NCBI GenBank assembly: GCA_902475645.1 | Contig: CABSAH010000066.1 | Span: forward strand, 1-8,794 | Origin: an uncultured Christensenellaceae bacterium | Lineage (GTDB): Bacteria; Bacillota; Clostridia; Christensenellales; CAG-138 | Reading direction: 5' to 3' | DNA length: 8,794 nt | Made by a program: the position numbers and the translations under genes | Shown: one piece after another, positions 1 through 5,682 of the stretch | How positions within the stretch are numbered: position 1 is the first letter of the stretch | Layout of the letters: the number at the start of each line of letters is the position of its first letter | Notes under the pieces: model-generated | The model's input: only the letters and a program-made list of their open reading frames with translations | Databases searched by the model: none | Told to the model about the DNA's origin: nothing

Positions 1-12
1 CTGAGGGGTTGA
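1..12. repeat. End of a two-hairpin intergenic repeat (truncated by window edge)
   Basis: The first 12 bases (CTGAGGGGTTGA) are identical to positions 265-276, the tail of the complete repeat copy at 229-276. The window therefore appears to start inside the last part of another copy, about 264 bases upstream of the complete one and in the same orientation. The hairpin part of this copy lies outside the window, so the assignment rests on 12 matching bases. Confidence 0.6.
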
Positions 13-228
13 AACAGGCAAAGAGATGTAAGCTACGTTTTACTCCCTCCGTCTGCTCGTTGCACTCGCATCCACAACGCTGGTTGGAATATGGTCGTCT
101 TGCCGCGCTATCGCTTGCAACACTCCCTATTCCGCCCGATTCTCCCCTCGCTTCATCGTCCACCGGACGCGCTCGGCTCGAATCCCTCGACAGGGAGGCT
201 TTTGGCTTTGAGTTTATACTGTACCAAA
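13..228. other. Non-coding stretch between two repeat copies
   Basis: No convincing gene is present. Open frames here lack ribosome binding sites, give low-complexity Ser/Pro/Arg-rich translations and run into the repeat or the tRNA. Small stem-loops are visible, for example CGTCC-ACC-GGACG at 157-169 and TCCCT-CGAC-AGGGA at about 182-195. A GGCTCGAATCC string at 175-185 looks like a tRNA T-loop but its flanks do not pair. The stretch may be decayed repeat or spacer DNA. Confidence 0.5.
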
Positions 229-276
229 AGGCTCCCCGTTCGGGGAGCTGTCGCCGCAAGGCGACTGAGGGGTTGA
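229..276. repeat. Two-hairpin intergenic repeat, complete copy
   Basis: Two perfect stem-loops lie back to back. The first is GCTCCCC-GTTC-GGGGAGC (231-248), a 7-bp stem with a four-base loop. The second is GTCGCC-GCAA-GGCGAC (250-265), a 6-bp stem closed by a GNRA-type tetraloop. A tail TGAGGGGTTGA follows (266-276) and is shared with the copy at the window start. The arrangement resembles short repeats scattered between genes in many gut Clostridia; that comparison is from memory. There is no T-run directly after either stem, so it is not a standard terminator. Function is unknown. Confidence 0.7.
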
Positions 277-313
277 GGAAAACAACAGCTGCCGCGTTGC
301 TCCCTACGCATAC

Positions 314-339
314 AAAAAAGCACCTGCCTTTGCAGATGC
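314..339 (-). terminator. Rho-independent terminator of the tRNA unit
   Basis: Read on the minus strand, GCATCTGC-AAAG-GCAGGTGC forms an 8-bp stem (one G-U pair) followed at once by six T. It starts 8 bases beyond the CCA end of the tRNA-Lys gene, so it ends the two-tRNA transcript. Confidence 0.88.
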
Positions 340-347
340 CTTTTGCT

Positions 348-423
348 TGGTACACCCTCAGGGGCTCGAACCCTGGACACCCTGATTAAGAGTCAGGTGC
401 TCTACCAGCTGAGCTAAGGGTGC
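348..423 (-). tRNA. tRNA-Lys (anticodon CTT)
   Basis: On the minus strand the gene runs 76 bases from GCACCCT to an encoded CCA. The acceptor stem pairs GCACCCT with AGGGTGT (first pair G-U), the D-arm carries AGCTCAGCTGGTAGAGC, the anticodon stem CCTGA/TCAGG encloses loop CTCTTAA (anticodon bases at 388-390), and the T-arm holds GGTTCGAGCCC. The anticodon CTT reads the Lys codon AAG. It lies 3 bases downstream of tRNA-Gly and shares its promoter. Confidence 0.97.
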
Positions 424-426
424 GTG

Positions 427-502
427 TGGAGCGGGAAACGGGGCTCGAACCCGCCACCTCTGCCTTGGCAAGGCAGCGCTCTACCAAATGAGCTATTCCC
501 GC
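427..502 (-). tRNA. tRNA-Gly (anticodon GCC)
   Basis: On the minus strand this is a 76-base cloverleaf beginning GCGGGAA and ending TTCCCGC-T-CCA, so CCA is encoded. The anticodon stem CTGCC/GGCAG encloses loop TTGCCAA, giving anticodon GCC for Gly codons GGC and GGT. D-arm (AGCTCATTTGGTAGAGC) and T-arm (GGTTCGAGCCCC) are intact. It is the first gene of the tRNA pair, about 48 bases from the predicted transcription start. Confidence 0.97.
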
Positions 503-556
503 ATTGCGCCTTTGCGCTTTGCCTGCGCCTTGGTGCTTTCCTCAGCGCGCTCGTAT

Positions 557-585
557 ATTCTAAACCATGAAGCCGATTATGTCAA
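557..585 (-). promoter_or_regulatory. Promoter of the tRNA-Gly/tRNA-Lys unit
   Basis: On the minus strand a perfect -35 TTGACA (585-580) is followed by a 17-base spacer and -10 TAGAAT (562-557). The start of transcription is expected near 550, leaving a leader of about 48 bases to be removed by tRNA 5' processing. Near-consensus promoters fit stable RNA genes. Confidence 0.88.
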
Positions 586-639
586 GCACCCGAACCGAAA
601 TTTTTTGCGCATTTTTGCCGTTAGCTTTCGCAATGCAGC

Positions 640-667
640 AAAAAAGCCCGCATTATCGGGCTTTTTA
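640..667. terminator. Terminator of the sortase gene (symmetrical)
   Basis: The stem GCCCG-CATTAT-CGGGC (646-661) has six A on its left and five T on its right, so it can act in either direction. It lies 13 bases beyond the sortase stop codon and there is no plus-strand gene to its left, so its main role is probably to end the minus-strand sortase transcript and shield the tRNA promoter. Confidence 0.85.
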
Positions 668-679
668 TTGGTCAAATTT

Positions 680-1417
680 CTATTCGTCCGCGTCCGTTAT
701 CAGCTCGCACACAACAACGCATCGCTGCGCGCTGGTTCCCGCGTTGCGGTCAAAATCGCCGTAGCAGGTTATAAGCGTCATCTTCGCCGTATCGCTTTCC
801 ATATCCATAACGCTCTCTGGATAATCGTCATACGGATAGAAGTCCACGCTCGTCACCTTGAAGTAAAGCACGCTGCCGTCCTCCCGCTCCACGGCTACCT
901 GCTGCCCAATCTCCATGTTCCACAATACGGAGAAGCGGCCTATCTTGCCCTTCCAGCTTTTATGCCCGTTCACAAGCGCGTTGCCCTGCTCGCCCGGGGC
1001 GGGGCCGGGCGAATACCACGCCGCAACGTCGGGATTGTCTATCGTGTCCATCTGACCCTTCTTGTCGCCCTTCTCAATCAGCCCAACGGGGAAAACCTCC
1101 GTCATCACCTGCGCATCGGTGAAATATATCACCTTGGGCGCGGAGCGCGTGTACTGATACGGCGTGGGCGTAGGCTCAACGGTAGGCTCGGGCGTTTTGT
1201 TCGCATCGGGCGTTTCGTTCGCGTTGGGCGTGGCCGTGGGGGTAGGCGCGGCGGTGGGGGCAATGCTCTGCACGGGCGGGTCAACATAGTCGCTTATAAG
1301 CACATATTGGCGGATTATAAGCACCACGCCGCCTATCAGCAGCGCCGCGCTTATGCAATACAGTATGATATCCAGCGGTGTGAGCCGCTTTTTCTTCTTC
1401 GGTACGTTATTTTCCAT
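680..1417 (-). CDS. Membrane-anchored sortase, class E/F-like
   Basis: A 245-residue transpeptidase that would cut a C-terminal sorting signal of an exported protein and join it to the cell wall or another acceptor, acting outside the membrane. It has a basic cytoplasmic start (KKKKR, residues 7-11), one membrane span (about 15-36), a Thr/Pro-rich linker (about 52-87), then the sortase barrel. The catalytic residues are visible: His152 in NGH, Cys218 in TLITC, Arg232 in AQR. The DNP...WY..G..PG.QGN block before the His resembles class E/F sortases rather than class A or B; the subclass is my inference. No sorting-signal substrate is encoded nearby and it sits alone between tRNAs and argS. The linker contains a hexapeptide repeat. 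The ATG at 1417 is chosen because it precedes the basic-hydrophobic anchor, although no good ribosome binding site lies before it. Confidence 0.92.
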   Translation of the reverse strand: MENNVPKKKKRLTPLDIILYCISAALLIGGVVLIIRQYVLISDYVDPPVQSIAPTAAPTPTATPNANETPDANKTPEPTVEPTPTPYQYTRSAPKVIYFTDAQVMTEVFPVGLIEKGDKKGQMDTIDNPDVAAWYSPGPAPGEQGNALVNGHKSWKGKIGRFSVLWNMEIGQQVAVEREDGSVLYFKVTSVDFYPYDDYPESVMDMESDTAKMTLITCYGDFDRNAGTSAQRCVVVCELITDADE

Positions 1418-1423
1418 GGCCTG

Positions 1424-1452
1424 ATTATAGCATTACCGCCGTGCGTTGGCAA
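1424..1452 (-). promoter_or_regulatory. Promoter of the sortase gene, placing the start at the ATG
   Basis: On the minus strand -35 TTGCCA (1452-1447), a 17-base spacer ending in TGC (extended -10), and a perfect -10 TATAAT (1429-1424) are visible. The -10 ends 6 bases before the sortase ATG, so the usual start distance puts +1 at or near the A of ATG. A second TATAAT on the same strand (1458-1453) lacks a recognisable -35. Confidence 0.7.
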
Positions 1453-1489
1453 ATTATACTTTGGCGTTTTGCGCAAAGTTTGTTTTTGC

Positions 1490-1518
1490 TTAACATTTTG
1501 CCATAAATATGGTATACT
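1490..1518 (+). promoter_or_regulatory. Promoter of the argS-serS operon
   Basis: TTAACA (1490-1495), a 17-base spacer ending in TGG (extended -10) and TATACT (1513-1518) each match consensus at five of six bases. The start would be near 1525, leaving a leader of about 32 bases before argS. The spacer contains the inverted repeat CCATA-AA-TATGG (1501-1512), which could be an operator. The leader is too short for a T-box riboswitch. Confidence 0.85.
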
Positions 1519-1556
1519 TATTTGTCTAATAAGTAATTTTGCTTTAGGAGTTGACT

Positions 1557-3251
1557 ATGGATACAAGGAACGACATTGCGCTTGCAATATCCGCCGCAAC
1601 GGGCATGAATGAAGCTGAGCTTGTCAGCTATATTGAAATACCGCCGGACAGCAGCATGGGGGACTATGCATTCCCCTGCTTCCGCCTTGCAAAGGCCATG
1701 CGCAAGGCTCCCGCGGCAATAGCGGCGGAGCTAAAGGATAAGCTTGCCCTGCCCGCGGGCATTACCCGCGCGGAGGCTGCGGGCGGCTACCTTAACTTTT
1801 TTGAGGATAGGGCAGGCGCTGCCGCGGCAACAATAATGCGCACGCTTAACGAAGGCGATAATTACGGCCACAGCAGCGAAGGGCAGGGGCGCAACGTTTG
1901 CGTGGAGTTTTCCTCCATCAATATTGCAAAGCCCTTCCATATAGGCCATCTGCCCTCCACCGCCATAGGCAACAGCCTTAACAGGATATACAAGGCGCTT
2001 GGCTACAATACCATTGCCATAAACCACCTTGGCGACTGGGGCACCCAGTTCGGCAAAATGATAGTTGCATACAAAAAATGGGGCGGCGGCAAGCCCATAG
2101 AGCAATCCACCGTAAGGGAGCTGGTTAAGCTTTATGTCCGCTTCCATGAGGAGGCCGAAAGGGACGAAAGCCTTAACGATGAAGCCCGCGCATGGTTCAG
2201 GAAGATAGAGCAGGGCGATGCGGAGGCCGTTGACCTTTGGCAGCGCATGAAAACGCTCACGCTAAAGGAGGTGGGCGAGGTATATAAGCTCCTTGGCGTG
2301 GAGTTCGACAGCTACAACGGCGAAAGCTTTTATGAGGACAAGATGCAGGCCGTTATAGACGAGCTGGACGCTAAGGGTCTGCTTAAAACGGACAGCGGCG
2401 CAAGAATAGTTGACCTGAGCGAATACAATATGCCCCCCTGCATAATAGTAAAGTCCGACGGGGCAACCCTTTACGCCACGCGCGATTTGGCCGCGGCTAT
2501 ATACAGAAAGAACACATACGACTTTGCAAAGAGCCTGTACGTTGTTGCGTATCAGCAAAACCTGCATTTTAAGCAGTTCTTCAAGGTGCTGGAGCTTATG
2601 GGCAAGGCGTGGGTGAAGGACTGCGTGCATGTCAATTTCGGCATGGTATCAATGGAAGAAGGCACGCTTTCCACCCGCCACGGCAACGTTGTATATCTTG
2701 AGGATGTGCTTAACGCCGCAATAGACAAAACGCTTGATATCATAAAAGAAAAAAGCCCCGATTTGGAGGATAAGGAGGCTGCCGCGCGCGCCGTGGGCGT
2801 TGGCGCGGTCGTATGGGGGATGCTGTACAACAGCCGCATAAAGGATACCGTATTTTCGTGGAGCAAAATGCTCAATTTCGACGGCGAAACAGGCCCCTAT
2901 GCGCAGTATACCCACGCGCGCTGCTGTTCCGTGCTGAGGAAGGCCAACGGCTACGACAGGGCGGGCATAGATTGCTCATTGCTTTCGGGTGAAGCCGAAA
3001 CCGCGCTTATAAAGGCCATAGCCGCCTTCCCGGAGGTTGTCAGAGCCGCGGCGGAGAAGTACGAGCCGTATCTCATCGCCCGCGAGGTGATAGACGTTTG
3101 CTCCTGCTTCAACAGGTTCTATTACGACTGCCGCATAATGGATGACGACCCCGCCGTAAGGAACGCCCGCCTTGCGCTTTGCGATGCGGCGCGCATATGC
3201 ATAAGGAACGGGCTGTACCTTGTTGGCCTTGAGGCGCCCGAAAGAATGTAA
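1557..3251 (+). CDS. argS: Arginyl-tRNA synthetase
   Basis: This class I enzyme charges tRNA-Arg with arginine in the cytoplasm using ATP. The 564-residue product is the usual length. It has the N-terminal tRNA-binding domain (about 1-90, with MGDYAFPCFRLAK at 34-46), the class I signature HIGH at 128-131 inside SSINIAKPFHIGH, the ArgRS-typical NHLGDWGTQFG at 156-166, the KMSKS-equivalent STRHGN at 372-377, and the helical anticodon-binding domain (GPYAQYTHAR at 446-455) ending in the characteristic EAPERM. ATG at 1557 is chosen over an in-frame TTG at 1551 because AGGAG (1546-1550) is 6 bases before the ATG and would abut the TTG. serS follows after 28 bases, so the two are co-transcribed. 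Confidence 0.98.
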   Translation: MDTRNDIALAISAATGMNEAELVSYIEIPPDSSMGDYAFPCFRLAKAMRKAPAAIAAELKDKLALPAGITRAEAAGGYLNFFEDRAGAAAATIMRTLNEGDNYGHSSEGQGRNVCVEFSSINIAKPFHIGHLPSTAIGNSLNRIYKALGYNTIAINHLGDWGTQFGKMIVAYKKWGGGKPIEQSTVRELVKLYVRFHEEAERDESLNDEARAWFRKIEQGDAEAVDLWQRMKTLTLKEVGEVYKLLGVEFDSYNGESFYEDKMQAVIDELDAKGLLKTDSGARIVDLSEYNMPPCIIVKSDGATLYATRDLAAAIYRKNTYDFAKSLYVVAYQQNLHFKQFFKVLELMGKAWVKDCVHVNFGMVSMEEGTLSTRHGNVVYLEDVLNAAIDKTLDIIKEKSPDLEDKEAAARAVGVGAVVWGMLYNSRIKDTVFSWSKMLNFDGETGPYAQYTHARCCSVLRKANGYDRAGIDCSLLSGEAETALIKAIAAFPEVVRAAAEKYEPYLIAREVIDVCSCFNRFYYDCRIMDDDPAVRNARLALCDAARICIRNGLYLVGLEAPERM

Positions 3252-3279
3252 TTTAAGCCCGTAAAGGAGATATACAAAC

Positions 3280-4560
3280 ATGCTTGATATAAAGCTTATA
3301 CGCAACGACCCTGAGCTTGTTAAGGAGAACATACGCAAAAAGTTTCAGGATGAAAAGCTTGTGATGGTGGATGAGGTTGTGGCGCTGGACAGGGAATGGC
3401 GCGAGGATCATACCCGCGGCGACGTGCTGCGCAATCAGCGCAACGTGCTTTCCAAGCAGATAGGCGGCATGATGGCACGCGGAGAGCGCGACAAGGCCGA
3501 GGAAACCAAAAAAGAGGTTAAGGCCATGCAGGACGAGATGGCCGCCCTTGAAGCGCGCGAGGCGGAGCTGGAGGCCGAAATACGCAAGCGTATGCTTGTG
3601 ATACCCAACATAATAGACCCTTCCGTGCCCATAGGCAGGGACGACAGCGAAAACGTTGAGCGCACCCGCTACGGCGAACCCGTTGTGCCCGATTTTGATA
3701 TTCCCTACCATGTGGACATAATGGAAAGGGTGAACGGCATTGATATCGATGCTGCCCGCCGCGTGAGCGGCAACGGCTTCTATTACCTTAAAGGGGACAT
3801 TGCCCGCCTGCACAGCGGCATATTGAGCTATGCGCGGGACTTTATGATAAACAAGGGCTTCACCTACTGCGTGCCGCCCTTCATGATACGCAGCGGCGTT
3901 GTAAGCGGGGTTATGAGCTTTGCCGAAATGGAAGGCATGATGTATAAGATAGAGAATGAGGATCTTTACCTTATCGGCACAAGCGAACACAGCATGATAG
4001 GCAGCTTTATAGATACCTTTATAGAAGAAGATACCCTGCCCCGCACGCTTACCAGCTACTCCCCCTGCTTCCGCAAGGAGGTTGGCGCGCACGGCATAGA
4101 GGAGCGCGGCGTATACAGGGTGCATCAATTTGAAAAGCAGGAAATGATTGTTGTATGCAAGCCGGAGGAGAGCATGGCGTGGTTCGATAAGCTTTGGAAC
4201 TACACCGTTGATTTCTTCCGCAGCCTTGATATTCCCGTGCGCACCATTGAATGCTGCTCGGGCGATTTGGCGGATTTGAAGGTAAAGAGCGTTGACGTTG
4301 AGGCATGGAGCCCGCGCCAGCAGAAATACTTTGAGGTCGGCTCCTGCTCCAATTTGGGCGATGCGCAGGCAAGGCGCCTTGGCATACGCATAAAGAACAA
4401 GGAAAAGGGCAACTACTTTGCCCATACCCTGAACAACACCGTTGTTGCGCCGCCGCGCACGCTTATAGCCTTCCTTGAAAACAACCTTAGGGCGGACGGC
4501 AGCATTGCCATACCTGAGCCGCTGCGTATGTATATGGGCGGCAAGAGCGTTATTGAATAA
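3280..4560 (+). CDS. serS: Seryl-tRNA synthetase
   Basis: This class II enzyme charges tRNA-Ser (and tRNA-Sec where present) with serine. The 426 residues are of normal length. Residues 1-105 form the N-terminal domain with the long charged coiled coil that grips the tRNA variable arm. The catalytic domain shows TSEHSM (234-239, where many bacterial enzymes read TAEV), motif 2 as FRKEVGAHG with RGVYRVHQFEKQE (264-288), and motif 3 as NNTVVAPPRTLIAFLENN with Arg393. The protein ends IPEPLRMYMGG, typical of the family. These motif spellings belong to a SerRS variant I recall from Clostridia, rather than the E. coli type. AAAGGAG (3263-3269) precedes the ATG by 10 bases. It is second in the operon with argS and is followed by a terminator. 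Confidence 0.97.
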   Translation: MLDIKLIRNDPELVKENIRKKFQDEKLVMVDEVVALDREWREDHTRGDVLRNQRNVLSKQIGGMMARGERDKAEETKKEVKAMQDEMAALEAREAELEAEIRKRMLVIPNIIDPSVPIGRDDSENVERTRYGEPVVPDFDIPYHVDIMERVNGIDIDAARRVSGNGFYYLKGDIARLHSGILSYARDFMINKGFTYCVPPFMIRSGVVSGVMSFAEMEGMMYKIENEDLYLIGTSEHSMIGSFIDTFIEEDTLPRTLTSYSPCFRKEVGAHGIEERGVYRVHQFEKQEMIVVCKPEESMAWFDKLWNYTVDFFRSLDIPVRTIECCSGDLADLKVKSVDVEAWSPRQQKYFEVGSCSNLGDAQARRLGIRIKNKEKGNYFAHTLNNTVVAPPRTLIAFLENNLRADGSIAIPEPLRMYMGGKSVIE

Positions 4561-4600
4561 CGAAACCGGTGTTTTGGCCGAATAGCTGAGTTTTTCACCT

Positions 4601-4639
4601 GCGCGCAACCCGATGCAACCGCTCGTTGCGCGCTTTTTT
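4601..4639 (+). terminator. Terminator of the argS-serS operon
   Basis: A perfect 9-bp stem GCGCGCAAC/GTTGCGCGC (4601-4609 and 4625-4633) encloses a 15-base loop and is followed by six T. It starts 40 bases after the serS stop codon. The bases between stop and stem show nothing else. Confidence 0.9.
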
Positions 4640-4660
4640 ATGCATGCAAAGCAGAATGTA

Positions 4661-4690
4661 TTGCGCAACCGCGCCCCCGTGCGCTATGCT
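4661..4690 (+). promoter_or_regulatory. Probable promoter of the XRE/membrane regulator gene
   Basis: TTGCGC (4661-4666), an 18-base spacer and TATGCT (4685-4690) make a moderate sigma-A match, placing a start near 4697 and a leader of about 25 bases. It is the best candidate between the serS terminator and the next gene. Confidence 0.5.
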
Positions 4691-4721
4691 TAAGCCACAG
4701 AAAAGTTCGGGAGGTTACACC

Positions 4722-5474
4722 ATGAATATTGAAATAGCAAACAGGCTTGTGCAGCTAAGGAAGCAGCACGGCTATTCGCAGGAGGAGCTGGCGGCAAAGC
4801 TGGGGCTTTCCCGTCAGGCGGTAAGCAAATGGGAGCGCGCGGAGGCCTCGCCAGATACGGATAATTTGATAATGCTAAGCCGCGTATACGGTATAAGCCT
4901 TGACGAGCTGCTTAAAACCGACGACCCCATCCCCGAGCCTAAGCCGGACAAGGGCGTTAAGGTCACCATAAACGGCAAGCCGCTGCGTTTTAATAAGGAC
5001 GACGGCTTCTTCTTCAGCTACGGCGACGATGAGGACAATGGCTGCGCGGACTGCTCCGACGCTCAAATTGATGCCGATGGGCACATGGTTATAGAGCACG
5101 GGGAAAAAACATTTTGGCAGGAGTTTCCCTTCTCCATATTCGTGGCTATACTCTATCTCGGCCTTGGCTTTGCCTTCGGCCTTTGGCATCCGGGCTGGAT
5201 AGTGTTTTTGACCATACCGGCGTATTCTTCAATAGTCGGCTGGTTCTCCGGCCGCCGCAGGCATTGCTTCCTGCGCGCCTTTCCCTATACCCTATTGGTC
5301 GCCATAGCTTTCCTTTGCATGGGCTGCATATGGGGCCTTTGGCATCCCGGCTGGATACTGTTCCTTACAATACCAATGTACTATGCCATAGTAAAGCCCA
5401 TAGACCGCGCATACAGGCGCAGGCGCGGCATAAAGACAGAACGCGATGATGACGACGATATAGACGAGGATTGA
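4722..5474 (+). CDS. XRE-family regulator with duplicated C-terminal membrane module
   Basis: A 250-residue protein of unknown ligand. Residues 1-66 are an XRE/Cro-type DNA-binding domain (NRLVQLRKQHGYSQEELAAK, recognition helix around RQAVSKWERA at 31-40). Residues 67-130 are a polar segment, acidic in part, with a CADC pair (Cys108, Cys111). Two related hydrophobic segments follow at about 135-172 and 187-224, each carrying GLWHPGWI.FLTIP, 52 residues apart and separated by the basic loop SGRRRHCFLR. The tail is basic, then very acidic (DDDDDIDED). The layout suggests a membrane-tethered transcription factor with the DNA-binding domain in the cytoplasm; what it senses is not visible. ATG at 4722 is chosen because GGGAGG (4709-4714) lies 7 bases before it and the HTH starts there; upstream in-frame starts lack a site. 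Similar HTH proteins ending in this motif are, to my memory, common and uncharacterised in gut Firmicutes. It has its own promoter and terminator. Confidence 0.87.
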   Translation: MNIEIANRLVQLRKQHGYSQEELAAKLGLSRQAVSKWERAEASPDTDNLIMLSRVYGISLDELLKTDDPIPEPKPDKGVKVTINGKPLRFNKDDGFFFSYGDDEDNGCADCSDAQIDADGHMVIEHGEKTFWQEFPFSIFVAILYLGLGFAFGLWHPGWIVFLTIPAYSSIVGWFSGRRRHCFLRAFPYTLLVAIAFLCMGCIWGLWHPGWILFLTIPMYYAIVKPIDRAYRRRRGIKTERDDDDDIDED

Positions 5475-5489
5475 TATTCCATGCTTCAC

Positions 5490-5519
5490 GGCGGGTGCTG
5501 CACGGCATCCGCCTTTTTT
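5490..5519 (+). terminator. Terminator of the XRE/membrane regulator gene
   Basis: GGCGGGTGC-TGCACG-GCATCCGCC forms a 9-bp stem (one G-U pair) with a 6-base loop, followed by six T, 15 bases after the stop codon. Confidence 0.9.
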
Positions 5520-5570
5520 ATATCAGCATATGTTATGGAAAGTAGCAAATGCCATTCGTTATATTTATAA

Positions 5571-5601
5571 TCGACATGGAGTTTTTGGCAGAAAATGTCG
5601 A
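5571..5601. promoter_or_regulatory. Perfect inverted repeat upstream of the Crp/Fnr-like gene
   Basis: TCGACAT (5571-5577) and ATGTCGA (5595-5601) are perfect 7-bp inverted arms separated by 17 bases, with centres about 24 bp apart. The element lies about 40-70 bases upstream of the predicted start of the Crp/Fnr-like gene, where an activator or autoregulator could bind. The spacing is wider than a standard Crp/Fnr site, so the binding protein is unknown. Confidence 0.45.
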
Positions 5602-5606
5602 AAAGC

Positions 5607-5635
5607 TTTATTTATCAATATCGCGGCTATATAAT
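5607..5635 (+). promoter_or_regulatory. Probable promoter of the Crp/Fnr-like gene
   Basis: A perfect -10 TATAAT (5630-5635) has a poor -35 (TTTATT, 5607-5612) at 17 bases, a pattern that often needs an activator. The start would be near 5642. Between it and the gene lies a perfect 12-bp palindrome TATAATATTATA (5649-5660), which itself contains a second -10-like hexamer. Confidence 0.5.
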
Positions 5636-5682
5636 CCGTAGGCATAGTTATAATATTATATTTGAGCAGGAGACAAAGCAGA

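Noticed and set aside
168..195. GGCTCGAATCCC resembling a tRNA T-loop
   Set aside because: The flanking bases do not form a 5-bp T-stem and no acceptor, D or anticodon arm is present; at most a decayed fragment.
9..389. Open frames on both strands over the left end
   Set aside because: They lack ribosome binding sites, have low-complexity translations and run through the repeat and into the tRNA-Lys gene; not genes.
1453..1458. Second minus-strand TATAAT as the main sortase promoter
   Set aside because: No -35 at 16-19 bases upstream; the proximal promoter has a good -35 and an extended -10.
1551..1556. TTG start for argS
   Set aside because: It would abut the AGGAG binding site; the ATG 6 bases on has correct spacing.
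488..1612. 374-codon plus-strand open frame opposite the sortase
   Set aside because: It overlaps tRNA-Gly, the tRNA promoter, a terminator and the sortase, with no family resemblance; the sortase on the other strand has catalytic motifs.
3253..4668. 471-codon minus-strand open frame opposite serS
   Set aside because: A shadow of serS codon bias that crosses the serS terminator; no start signal and no recognisable domain.
5662..5682. TTG start for the Crp/Fnr-like gene
   Set aside because: The binding site AGGAG lies downstream of it and serves the ATG at 5683.
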